This document shows, piece by piece, positions 1-8,085 of a DNA stretch of 64,000 nucleotides. Location of the stretch: positions 124,001-188,000 of the forward strand of contig CANMTU010000001.1 in NCBI GenBank assembly GCA_947501005.1. The letters run 5' to 3'. The notes under the pieces were generated by a model, which ran no database searches, was not told the origin of the DNA, and was given only the letters and a program-made list of their open reading frames with translations. The first letter of the stretch is position 1. Each line of letters starts with the position of its first letter. The position numbers and the translations under genes were made by a program. Source of the stretch: an uncultured Erythrobacter sp. (lineage in GTDB: Bacteria; Pseudomonadota; Alphaproteobacteria; Sphingomonadales; Sphingomonadaceae).

Positions 1-37
1 CGGCCTGGCTGCCCGGGAAATCGTTTCGGACGCGCTC

Positions 38-421
38 GTGCCGGATGCGTTAAGCGGCAACCCTCGCAACTGGTTTCCCGCTTGCGCCGCGTTTCTCGTG
101 GCGATGCTCGCCTGGTTCACACCGAATGCCGCCTCCGAAGGGCATCGCCTGTCGCACGCGATCTGTGCGGCCGTGTTCCTGTGTCTGTCCCTAATCGTCG
201 GCACCCAGATCGGTGCCGTGGATGACCGGCTGAACCGACTTCTCGGCAATACCGACAACGTTCGGACCGCTGTGACGCTGTTGTCGCTCCTGGTCGGCTT
301 GTGGATCGCCGCCAGCGCCTCCTACGCCAGAGACTATGCCAGGCTTGCCGGTAACCGGATACGGATCATGAACCCTACGGCTGCACGACGGCATCGACCA
401 TCGAACCGAATTCAGAAATAG
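38..421 (+). CDS. Hypothetical membrane protein, possibly 5'-truncated by the window edge
   Basis: I do not recognise the family. The frame has three hydrophobic stretches (about residues 13-27, 41-60 and 78-95), which suggests a small integral membrane protein with a basic C-terminal tail. The GTG at 38 is the first in-frame start, but the frame stays open back to base 2 (reading Gly-Leu-Ala-Ala-Arg upstream), so this may be the C-terminal end of a longer protein that begins outside the window. It converges with the minus-strand antiporter gene that ends four bases downstream. No function is assigned. Confidence 0.5.
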   Translation: MPDALSGNPRNWFPACAAFLVAMLAWFTPNAASEGHRLSHAICAAVFLCLSLIVGTQIGAVDDRLNRLLGNTDNVRTAVTLLSLLVGLWIAASASYARDYARLAGNRIRIMNPTAARRHRPSNRIQK

Positions 422-424
422 CCA

Positions 425-1354
425 TCAAATCCGCGCGACATGCCAGCCCATGAACACGGCGTAAGCGGCGAGCAATGCGAAGCCCGCACGGCGCGAAACC
501 CTGCGCCGGGCGAAGGCCAGGATCACGAGGGCGAGGGCCGCGCCGGTCATCCAGAACAGGTCGAACGGCAGGAGGGCGCGCGGCAACGGCTCGGGCGCCA
601 TCACCAGCGTCGTGCCGCCGATCAGCAGGATGTTGTAGAGGTTCGAGCCCGCGACATTGCCGAACGCCACCTCTGCCTCGCCCTTGCGCGCGGCCACGAT
701 GGCGGTCACCAGTTCGGGCAGGGACGTGCCGACCGCGACCACGGTGACGCCGATCAGCGCCTCCGACATGCCGAAGACGCGGGCGAGGTCGATCGCGCCG
801 GTCACCAGCATCTGGCCGCCCAGGATCAGGACCGCCAGGCCGATCGCGGTGAGGGCCACGGGCTTGCCCCAGCCGGTCTCCTCCACCGCCTCTTCCGGCA
901 GCGGGTCCACCCGCTCCTTGCGCAGCGAATAGAGCAGGCAGGCGACGACGAGGGCCAGGAACATGACGCCGATGGCGACGTGTGCCATTCCGGCCAAGGC
1001 CAGCACGAGCAGCAGAAGTGTGGCGATCAGGGCCAACACCGGATCGCGCAGGAAGCCGCCACCGCTCAGAACGATCGGCGCAACCACCGCGGCAAGGCCC
1101 AGGATCAGCAGGATGTTGGCGATATTGGAGCCGACGATATTGCCCCAGGCCAGTTCGGGCGAGCCGGCCAGCACCGCTTCGACGCTGGTGACGAATTCGG
1201 GCATCGACGTGCCAAGCCCGACCACGACGACCCCGATCACCAGCGGCGAGAGCCGGGCCTTGCTGCCGATGCCGACGGCGCCCTTCACGAGCAGCTCGCC
1301 GCCGCCCACCAGCAACACGAGTCCGACCACGGACAGCACAAGCGCGAGCAGCAT
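425..1354 (-). CDS. Calcium/sodium:proton antiporter, CaCA family (YrbG-like)
   Basis: A polytopic inner-membrane exchanger that moves Ca2+ (or another cation) against Na+ or H+. The 309-residue length fits bacterial CaCA proteins. Both alpha repeats that form the ion site are visible: GTSMPE near residues 48-53 followed by GNIVGSNIANI at 71-81, and the second copy GTSLPE followed by GNVAGSNLYNI in the region of residues 205-245. The glutamates in the two GTSxPE motifs are the expected ion ligands. The gene lies directly downstream of nhaA on the same strand (12 bases apart), so the two cation antiporters are probably co-transcribed. The family is clear; the ion is inferred. Confidence 0.92.
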   Translation of the reverse strand: MLLALVLSVVGLVLLVGGGELLVKGAVGIGSKARLSPLVIGVVVVGLGTSMPEFVTSVEAVLAGSPELAWGNIVGSNIANILLILGLAAVVAPIVLSGGGFLRDPVLALIATLLLLVLALAGMAHVAIGVMFLALVVACLLYSLRKERVDPLPEEAVEETGWGKPVALTAIGLAVLILGGQMLVTGAIDLARVFGMSEALIGVTVVAVGTSLPELVTAIVAARKGEAEVAFGNVAGSNLYNILLIGGTTLVMAPEPLPRALLPFDLFWMTGAALALVILAFARRRVSRRAGFALLAAYAVFMGWHVARI

Positions 1355-1366
1355 AAGAGGCGTTTC

Positions 1367-2590
1367 CTATTCCCCGATGACAGGTGAGGGCGGTGCGGAT
1401 GCCGGCCGCGGCCGGGCGAAGCGGAGGATGGCATAGCCCGCGATCGCGGCGATGACCGATCCGCTCAAGACGCCGACGCGCACGAGATCGAGCGTCTGCG
1501 GGTCGGGGAAGGCCAGGCCGCCGATGAACAGGCTCATCGTGAAACCGATCCCGCACAGCAGCGACAGGCCGTAGACGTGCAGCCAGCCGGCCTGCTCCGG
1601 CAGCGGGGCGAGCCCGCCCTTCACCGCAGCGAAGATCGCTCCGAAAATGCCGATCTGCTTGCCCACGATCAGGCCCAGCGCGATGCCGAGTGGCAGGGGC
1701 GCGGTCAGCGCGGCGGGCGACATCCCTTCGAAGGCGACACCGGCGTTGAAGAAACCGAACAGGGGAATGACCCCGAAGGCGATCCAGGGGTGAAGGCCAT
1801 GCTCCAGCCGGTGGAGGGGCGAAGGCTGCGCCTCTGCCGCCTCGCTCGCTCGCACGGGGTCGGCCAGGGGAATGGTGAGCGCCACGGCAACACCCGCCAG
1901 CGTGGCGTGGACGCCCGACAGCAGCACCGCGACCCACACGCCGAGGCCGATCGCAGCATAGATCCACAGATTGCGTACGCCCGCCCGGTTCAGCAGCGCC
2001 AGCATCGCAACCCCCGCAATCCCCATGCCCAGCGGAAGGAGCGAAAGGTCTTCGGTGTAGAACACGGCAATGATGGCGACTGCGACCAGATCGTCGATCA
2101 CCGCAATCGCCGTCAGCAGGACCTTGAGCGAGACCGGCGCGCGGCTGCCCAAGAGGGCCAGGATGCCGAGCGCGAAGGCGATGTCGGTCGCCGCCGGAAT
2201 GGCCCAGCCGCGGGCAAGGCCGGGCTCCCCGCCCGCCACCAGCATGTAGACGATCGCCGGAACCGCCACGCCGCCGCCCGCCGCCAGTGCGGGAAGGATG
2301 CGCGCCGACATAGTCGACAACTGCCCTTCCAGGAACTCGCGCTTGATCTCCAGCCCGACGAGCAGGAAGAACAGCGCCATCAACCCGTCATTGATCCAGT
2401 AGGACAGAGTGAGCGGGCCGATATAGCTGGCCTTCGCGGCGAAGTATCCCTCGGCGAAGGGCGAATTGGCGACCGCCAGCGCCGCCGCCGCCGCCCCCAT
2501 CAGCAGGATGCCGCCCGCCGCCTCGATGCGGACGAATTCGCGCAAGGCGTCCGCTATGGCGGATGGTGACAGCTTTTTCAGTGCGCGCAT
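1367..2590 (-). CDS. nhaA: Na+/H+ antiporter NhaA
   Basis: An electrogenic Na+/H+ antiporter of the inner membrane, used in sodium and pH homeostasis. The 407-residue length is typical. The family signatures are present: an IPAATDIAFALG segment with its aspartate, and the AVIDDLVAVAII segment whose two adjacent aspartates are the Na+/H+ binding pair. The frame is open further upstream, but the ATG at 2590 starts the conserved N-terminus (MRALKKL) and has a GAGG about 11 bases before it. The extra upstream residues look non-coding. It is followed by the CaCA antiporter gene and is divergent from a two-component regulator gene, with about 200 bases between them. Confidence 0.95.
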   Translation of the reverse strand: MRALKKLSPSAIADALREFVRIEAAGGILLMGAAAAALAVANSPFAEGYFAAKASYIGPLTLSYWINDGLMALFFLLVGLEIKREFLEGQLSTMSARILPALAAGGGVAVPAIVYMLVAGGEPGLARGWAIPAATDIAFALGILALLGSRAPVSLKVLLTAIAVIDDLVAVAIIAVFYTEDLSLLPLGMGIAGVAMLALLNRAGVRNLWIYAAIGLGVWVAVLLSGVHATLAGVAVALTIPLADPVRASEAAEAQPSPLHRLEHGLHPWIAFGVIPLFGFFNAGVAFEGMSPAALTAPLPLGIALGLIVGKQIGIFGAIFAAVKGGLAPLPEQAGWLHVYGLSLLCGIGFTMSLFIGGLAFPDPQTLDLVRVGVLSGSVIAAIAGYAILRFARPRPASAPPSPVIGE

Positions 2591-2798
2591 CCGCGGCTTT
2601 GCCTCGTGGTTCGTGCCTTGCGCCAGAGCGGATACCCAAATCCGCCGCCATGGCCAAGTTGCCGGTTGTGCGACCCGTGCTGGCAATGGCTGTTAGCCAA
2701 GCGGGGCCTTCGTGGCAAATGCGGGCCGTGAGGCCGGGCTCGCGGTTATTGGCTTTGCAAGGGCGGCGTTCGTGGCTACCCGTTCCGCCGGCCAGCCA

Positions 2799-3524
2799 AT
2801 GCAGATCAGCGAACGCATCTACCACATCGCACTCGTCGAGGATGACGGTGCCTTGCGGACCTTGCTGACCCGCCACCTGCGGCAAAGCGGCTTTCCCACC
2901 CGCGGCTATGCCACCGCCGCCGAATTTCGTGCATCTACCGAGCAATACGACCTCATCGTGCTCGACGTCATGCTGCCGGCCACCAGCGGGCTCGACCTGT
3001 GCCGCTGGTTGCGCCAGCGCAGCACCGTGCCCGTCATCTTCATCAGCGCCCGGTCGAGCCATACGGACCGGATCGTGGGGCTGGAACTGGGGGCCGACGA
3101 CTATCTGGTCAAACCGGTCGATCCCGGCGAACTGGTCGCCCGCATCCGGTCGGTGCTGCGGCGGTCGCAGGATGCGCGCGAAGGCGAGGGGCAGGACAAT
3201 GTGTCCATCGTCCGCTTCGATGGCTGGCGGATGGACCGGCGGCGACGCGAACTGTTCGCCCCGGAAGGGCCGCGCGTCTCCATCTCCGAGGCGGAGTTCG
3301 ATCTTCTCGGCGTGTTCGTCGGCAGTCCGCAACGCGTCATCGGCCGCGACACCCTGCTCGAACATTCGCGCAACCGCCTGCCCGGCAACGAGAGCGGGGA
3401 TCGCAGCGTCGACGTGCTGGTCAGCCGCCTGCGTCGCAAGCTGGGATCGGTGGATGGCGGGCGCGAACTGATCCGCACGGTGCGCGGGGTCGGCTATGTT
3501 TTCACGGCCAAGGTGGAAAGCTGA
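2799..3524 (+). CDS. OmpR/PhoB-family response regulator
   Basis: A DNA-binding response regulator of 241 residues. The receiver domain (about 1-120) shows the acidic pair D14/D15, the phospho-acceptor D56 in LIVLDVMLP and the lysine K105 in YLVKPVDP. The C-terminal half is a winged-helix output domain ending in the typical RTVRGVGYVF segment. The ATG at 2799 is chosen because the residues after it match the receiver start; an upstream in-frame extension to 2712 looks like leader sequence. Its stop overlaps the start of the sensor kinase gene (TGATG), so the two are translationally coupled. The stimulus is unknown; nhaA is divergent and could be a target, but that is inference. Confidence 0.93.
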   Translation: MQISERIYHIALVEDDGALRTLLTRHLRQSGFPTRGYATAAEFRASTEQYDLIVLDVMLPATSGLDLCRWLRQRSTVPVIFISARSSHTDRIVGLELGADDYLVKPVDPGELVARIRSVLRRSQDAREGEGQDNVSIVRFDGWRMDRRRRELFAPEGPRVSISEAEFDLLGVFVGSPQRVIGRDTLLEHSRNRLPGNESGDRSVDVLVSRLRRKLGSVDGGRELIRTVRGVGYVFTAKVES

Positions 3525-4858
3525 TGGCGCGCCACAGCCTTTGGCCCAGGGGGTTCACCGGCCGCGTCGTCGTCGTGCTGGTGCTGGCGGTCTTCGTGCA
3601 GTTCCTCGCCGGAAGCATCCTCATCCGGACCGGCGAAACCCATATCCAGCGGCAGGACCAGGGCAAGCGGCTGGCCGAGCAATTGCTGATCGCCGAACGC
3701 ATCGTGAAGGATGCGAACCCGCCCGAACGCATGCGCCTGCTGGGCAATCTTTCGACCATCCATACCCGTCTGACCCTGATCGAGGGGGAACCGGCGATCC
3801 CTCCGGGGATCGATCCCGAGGCGCTCGCCATTGCCAACGCCATTACCGAATTCGAGCCCGCGCTGGCCGATCATCCGCTGCGCCTGTCGCTTGCCCCGGG
3901 GTCGGCGCTCGATTTCTCGCGGCGGATCGAAGGCGCACTCGCAATCGGCGACGGGCTGTGGATCGGGTTCGCGGCGAACGAGGCGGTGGTCGGCTGGCGG
4001 GTCCTGCTGGAAACCACCTTGCGGGTCGGCATCATCGCCCTGTTCGTCCTGGGATCGGCGGCCGTGCTGGTCCGCACCCTGAGCGCGCCGTTGCGGCGCC
4101 TGTCGGACAAGGCGCAGCTGATCGGCACTGCGGACCGCATCCCGTTCGACGAGGAGGCGGGGCCGCAGGAACTGCGCGAGGTGTCGCGCGCGCTCAACAC
4201 CATGCAGGAGCGGCTGGAGGGCGTCATAACCCAGCGCACCCAGGCGCTGATGGCGGTGGGGCACGATCTGCGCACCCCGCTATCGCGCCTGCGCTTGCGG
4301 ATCGACGGGATCGCCGAAAGCGAGGACCGGCGCGCGGCGCTGGCCGATATCACGCAGATGACCGGGATGTTGCAGGAACTGCTCGACTTTTTCGAGACGG
4401 GCGAAAGCCGGCGCGCGCCGGAACCGACCGACCTGTCGAGCCTGTGCCAGACGATCGCCGAGGCGTTCGGCGATCTCGGCGCGGAGGTCAGCTATGAAGG
4501 TCCCGATCGGCTGGTGATCCAGGGGGTGTACGATCACCTCGCCCGGGCGATCGAGAACCTGGTCGACAATGCCGTCAAATATGGCGGCGCGGCTGCCCTG
4601 CGCCTGAGCGCCGATCCGGATGCCGGCCTCGCCGCGGTCACGGTCGAGGATCGGGGGCCGGGCATTCCCGGCGCCGAGATCGATCGCATGATGCGGCCGT
4701 TCGAGCGCCTCGACGCCGCGCGATCCGACCGGCTTCCCGGCATGGGTCTTGGCCTCAGCATCGCCGCCAACGTGGCCGAGGGGCATGGCGGGCGGCTCGA
4801 ACTCGCCAATCGCACCGGTGGGGGACTGCGCGCGACGCTGCTTCTGGCAACAAAATAG
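3524..4858 (+). CDS. Membrane sensor histidine kinase (HAMP-HisKA-HATPase)
   Basis: The kinase partner of the preceding regulator, 444 residues. The N-terminus has a transmembrane helix (about 13-33), then a periplasmic segment of roughly 125 residues, a second helix (about 163-184), a HAMP linker, a HisKA domain with phospho-acceptor H247 in the motif GHDLRTPLSRLRL, and a C-terminal ATPase domain with N-box NLVDNAVKYGG, G1 box DRGPGIP and G2 box GMGLGLSIA. The start ATG overlaps the regulator stop codon by one base. The architecture resembles EnvZ-type osmosensors, but the periplasmic domain is not one I can name, so the signal is unknown. Confidence 0.92.
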   Translation: MARHSLWPRGFTGRVVVVLVLAVFVQFLAGSILIRTGETHIQRQDQGKRLAEQLLIAERIVKDANPPERMRLLGNLSTIHTRLTLIEGEPAIPPGIDPEALAIANAITEFEPALADHPLRLSLAPGSALDFSRRIEGALAIGDGLWIGFAANEAVVGWRVLLETTLRVGIIALFVLGSAAVLVRTLSAPLRRLSDKAQLIGTADRIPFDEEAGPQELREVSRALNTMQERLEGVITQRTQALMAVGHDLRTPLSRLRLRIDGIAESEDRRAALADITQMTGMLQELLDFFETGESRRAPEPTDLSSLCQTIAEAFGDLGAEVSYEGPDRLVIQGVYDHLARAIENLVDNAVKYGGAAALRLSADPDAGLAAVTVEDRGPGIPGAEIDRMMRPFERLDAARSDRLPGMGLGLSIAANVAEGHGGRLELANRTGGGLRATLLLATK

Positions 4859-4954
4859 CCGCCGCAACACTTTGATACATTCGGGACATGGCGCGGAAAC
4901 ACGCCATTGCCATTGTGCACTGCGACACAATTCAACCCTACGCAGGAGCCAGCA

Positions 4955-5641
4955 ATGGATCAGCTGATGCAGGGCGTCTCGCGGTTTCGCGACGCCGTCT
5001 ATCCCGAACACAAGGCCCGCCTCGAGACCCTGGGTCGCGAGGGGCAGAGCCCGACGACATTGATGATCAGCTGTTCCGACAGCCGGGTCGTCCCCGAACT
5101 GATCACCCAGTCGCAGCCGGGCGAACTGTTCGTCATCCGCAATGCCGGGAACATCGTGCCCCCGTGGCAGCGGGTGAACGGCGGCGTGACGTCGACCATC
5201 GAATATGCCGTCGTCGGCCTCGGCGTCACCGACATCGTCGTGTGCGGCCACGCCGATTGCGGCGCGATGAAGGCGCATTTCGCGCCCGAGGGCGCGCTCG
5301 ACGCGATGCCTTCGGTCAAGGAATGGATCGGCCATTCCACCGCCGCCCATTCGGTGATCGAGGCATGCTGTGGCGGCGCCACCGAAGGCGAGAAGCTCGA
5401 CCGGCTGGTCGAGGAGAACGTCGTCCTCCAGCTCACCCATCTGCGCAGCCACCCCTGCGTCGCGACCGCGCTCGCCAAGGGCGAACTGCGCTTGCACGGC
5501 TGGGTCTTCGACATCGCGGAAGGCGCGATCCGCGCGCTCGACGGCGATACGGGCCAGTTCCGCCGCATGGAGTCCGACAAGGACGGGGTGCCGGTGGCCG
5601 ATTTCGGCACCCGCGCCCAGCGGAACAGGGAAGCAGCCTGA
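4955..5641 (+). CDS. Beta-class carbonic anhydrase, canonical active site
   Basis: Interconverts CO2 and bicarbonate in the cytoplasm. The 228-residue protein has the full beta-class zinc site: C40, D42 and R44 in the ISCSDSRVV segment and H99 plus C102 in CGHADCGAM. The ATG at 4955 is preferred over an upstream in-frame start at 4907 because AGGAG lies six bases before it and the preceding residues do not look like family sequence. It is followed after about 110 bases by a SulP transporter and then by a second, altered beta-carbonic anhydrase, which points to bicarbonate uptake and supply as the job of the cluster. Confidence 0.95.
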   Translation: MDQLMQGVSRFRDAVYPEHKARLETLGREGQSPTTLMISCSDSRVVPELITQSQPGELFVIRNAGNIVPPWQRVNGGVTSTIEYAVVGLGVTDIVVCGHADCGAMKAHFAPEGALDAMPSVKEWIGHSTAAHSVIEACCGGATEGEKLDRLVEENVVLQLTHLRSHPCVATALAKGELRLHGWVFDIAEGAIRALDGDTGQFRRMESDKDGVPVADFGTRAQRNREAA

Positions 5642-5671
5642 CCCCCACCCCCATAAGGGTGCTTCCCGGGG

Positions 5672-5715
5672 GCCGGTGCGATGGTTGCGACCGCTTCATC
5701 GCACCGGCTTTCCCC
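5672..5715 (+). terminator. Perfect 12-bp hairpin between carbonic anhydrase and SulP genes
   Basis: GCCGGTGCGATG (5672-5683) and its exact reverse complement (5697-5708) flank a 13-base loop, followed by a T/C-rich run. It lies 31 bases after the carbonic anhydrase stop. It could be a partial terminator, an attenuator that lowers SulP expression, or an mRNA-stability hairpin; the T-run is weak (TTTCCCCTT), so read-through is likely. Confidence 0.55.
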
Positions 5716-5750
5716 TTCCTGACTGAACTCATCTACTCCTAGGAGCCACC

Positions 5751-7331
5751 GTGTCCGACAAACCGTCGTTGCTGTCCTCATTGGGGAAGGATCTCCCCGC
5801 CTCGATCGTGGTGGCGCTGGTCGCCCTGCCTTTGTGCCTGGGCATCGCGCTCGCCTCGGGCGCGCCGCTGTTTTCTGGGCTGATCGCGGGGATCGTGGGC
5901 GGCATAGTGGTCGGCGCGCTGTCGAAATCGCAATTGTCGGTCAGCGGCCCGGCCGCCGGCCTGACGGTCATCGTGCTCGACGCACTGGCCGTGCTGCCGA
6001 CCTGGGAGATTTTCCTGCTGGCGGTGGCGCTGTCGGGCCTGATCCAGGTCGCGCTCTATTTCACCCGCTCGGGCACGCTGTCCGAATTCGTGCCCAGTTC
6101 GGTCATCACCGGCATGCTGGCGGCGATCGGCCTGATCCTGATCCTCAAGCAGATTCCGCATGCGCTGGGGTATGACGGGGATTATGAGGGCAGCCTCAGC
6201 TTCCTCCAGCCCGACGGCCTCAATTCCCTGTCGGCGCTGTTCTATGCCGCGTGGGACTTCTTCCTGCCCGGCCCGATGCTGATCGCGGCCATATCGCTCG
6301 TCTTCCTGTTCTGGTGGGACGCAAGCCGCCCCAAGGAAGGGCCGCTGCGCCTGCTTCCCGGCCCGCTGGTCGTGGTCCTGTTCGGCGTGCTCGCCAACGA
6401 GGCGTTCAAGGCGTTCGCCCCGGGTCTCGCGATCGATCCGAGCCATCTGGTGCAGGTGCCGGTGTCCGGCTCGCTCGGCGAATTCGTGGGCCAGTTCCGC
6501 ACGCCCGATTTCAGCGCGATCGGCATGGCCGATGTCTGGATCGTGGCCTTCACGCTGGCGATCGTGGCTAGCCTGGAATCGCTCCTGTGCGTCAAGGCGG
6601 TCGACGAGATCGATCCCAAGCGGCGGACGACCGACAAGAACCACGAACTGCTTGCCCAGGGTGGCGGCAACGTCCTGTCGGGCCTGATCGGCGGCCTGCC
6701 GCTGACCTCGGTGATCGTGCGCTCGTCCGCCAATGTCGCCGCGGGTGCGGAAAGCAAGATGTCGGCCATCCTGCACGGGTTCTGGCTGCTGCTCAGCGTG
6801 CTGCTGATCCCGGTCGTGCTCAACCTGATCCCGCTCGCGGCGCTCGCCGCGATTCTGATCCAGGTCGGCTACAAGCTCAACACGCCGGAACTCTACAAGC
6901 GTCGCTGGGCGCAGGGGTGGCACCAGTTCGTGCCGTTCATCGCCACGATCGCCGCCATCCTGTTCACCGATCTGCTGCGCGGCATCATCATCGGACTGGT
7001 CATCGGCTTCATCTTCGTCGTCGCCCGCAATTTCCGCACCGCGATCAGCGTGGTGAACGATGGCGATTTCTGGATGGTCCGCGCGCGGCGCAACCTCTAT
7101 TTCATCCACAAATACGAGCTGCAGAAGGCGCTCGGCAACGTGCCGGAGGGTGCGAGCGTGGTGATTGATCTGGAACGGGCCGAATTCGTCGATCCCGACA
7201 ATATCGACATCATCAACAGCTTTTCCCGCAATGCCCGCTTCCGCGACATAGTGGTGACGATCCGCGGCGATGTCGACCACCTCGACGATGCCATGCTCGA
7301 CGCGCCGACCAAGAAGGTAGCCTTCACATGA
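5751..7331 (+). CDS. SulP-family anion transporter, probable bicarbonate permease
   Basis: An inner-membrane permease of 526 residues with many hydrophobic helices (about residues 15-430) and a C-terminal cytoplasmic STAS domain. The N-terminal block ALVALPLCLGIALASGAP is typical of SulP members linked to carbonic anhydrases. The STAS domain contains VIDLERAEFVDPDN instead of the classic D-S-[ST]-G phosphorylation loop. The start is a GTG at 5751 with AGGAG five bases before it. It is followed by a carbonic anhydrase gene overlapping by four bases (ATGA), and a canonical carbonic anhydrase lies upstream. Bicarbonate as substrate is inferred from this context; sulfate remains possible. Confidence 0.88.
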   Translation: MSDKPSLLSSLGKDLPASIVVALVALPLCLGIALASGAPLFSGLIAGIVGGIVVGALSKSQLSVSGPAAGLTVIVLDALAVLPTWEIFLLAVALSGLIQVALYFTRSGTLSEFVPSSVITGMLAAIGLILILKQIPHALGYDGDYEGSLSFLQPDGLNSLSALFYAAWDFFLPGPMLIAAISLVFLFWWDASRPKEGPLRLLPGPLVVVLFGVLANEAFKAFAPGLAIDPSHLVQVPVSGSLGEFVGQFRTPDFSAIGMADVWIVAFTLAIVASLESLLCVKAVDEIDPKRRTTDKNHELLAQGGGNVLSGLIGGLPLTSVIVRSSANVAAGAESKMSAILHGFWLLLSVLLIPVVLNLIPLAALAAILIQVGYKLNTPELYKRRWAQGWHQFVPFIATIAAILFTDLLRGIIIGLVIGFIFVVARNFRTAISVVNDGDFWMVRARRNLYFIHKYELQKALGNVPEGASVVIDLERAEFVDPDNIDIINSFSRNARFRDIVVTIRGDVDHLDDAMLDAPTKKVAFT

Positions 7332-8023
7332 AAACGATCCGCGAACTGATGCTGTCCAACAAGGCGTGGCGGCGCGAGATGCGCGAACGCAAGAAGGACT
7401 ATTTCGCCCAGCAGACCGTGGGGCAAAGCCCGGAAATCATGTGGATCGGCGGGTCCGACAGCCGGGTCGCGCCGCACCAGATCACCCAGACCCGCCCGGG
7501 CGAGCTGTTCATCCATCGCAACCTGGCGAACCTGATCTATCCCGAAGACGACAATCTGCTGGCGGACCTGCAGCACGCGGTCGACGATTTCCGGGTCGCC
7601 CATATCGTCGTATGCGGGCATTACGGGTGCAGCGGGATCGGCGCGGCAATGCGCGGGGATGCCACCGGCCATATGCGTTCGTGGCTGCGCGCCGCCAGCG
7701 AGGTCTACGAGCAGTCGCGCGGCGAACTCGAAGCGATCGCCGATCCGGTGGAGCGGCAGAACCGGCTCGCCGAACTCAACGTGCGCGCGCAGCTGATGCG
7801 GCTCGCCGATCTCGATGTCGTGCGCGCCGCCTGGCAGCGGGGGCAGGATCTCGCGCTACACGGCTGGATCTACGACGTGCGCGACGGGAAGCTGGAAGAA
7901 CTGTTCGAGATCGCAAGCGCGGCCGACGCGGGCGACCTGCCGCTGCCGGCCAAGATCATCTCCGCAGGCCTGCGCGAGGACAGCGAGACCCCAGACGCCC
8001 CCGCCGAACGCGAACTGGCCTGA
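7328..8023 (+). CDS. Beta-carbonic anhydrase homologue missing a zinc-ligand cysteine
   Basis: A 231-residue beta-carbonic anhydrase family protein, translationally coupled to the SulP gene by an ATGA overlap. The segment that normally reads I-G-C-S-D-S-R here reads IGGSDSRVA: the first zinc-ligand cysteine is a glycine (G42, codon GGG at 7451-7453). D44, R46, H98 and C101 are retained, as is the RNLAN segment. A beta-class enzyme without this cysteine should bind zinc poorly or differently, so the protein may be a regulatory or structural partner of the transporter, or use another metal arrangement. The substitution is seen directly; loss of activity is inference. Confidence 0.9.
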   Translation: MKTIRELMLSNKAWRREMRERKKDYFAQQTVGQSPEIMWIGGSDSRVAPHQITQTRPGELFIHRNLANLIYPEDDNLLADLQHAVDDFRVAHIVVCGHYGCSGIGAAMRGDATGHMRSWLRAASEVYEQSRGELEAIADPVERQNRLAELNVRAQLMRLADLDVVRAAWQRGQDLALHGWIYDVRDGKLEELFEIASAADAGDLPLPAKIISAGLREDSETPDAPAERELA

Positions 8024-8085
8024 AGGGCGGGGGGCTTGGCCTCCGGGGGCAAGAGCGCCCTGCCGGTGCGGCAAACCCCGCCGCG

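Noticed and set aside
375..1967. Long open frame (530 codons) opposite the two antiporter genes
   Set aside because: Arginine-rich composition typical of a GC-rich shadow frame; both antiporters on the same strand in other frames have intact motifs.
2999..4858. A 619-codon frame suggesting a regulator-kinase fusion
   Set aside because: The first part is the regulator gene read in the wrong frame. The regulator stops at 3524, where the kinase ATG overlaps it.
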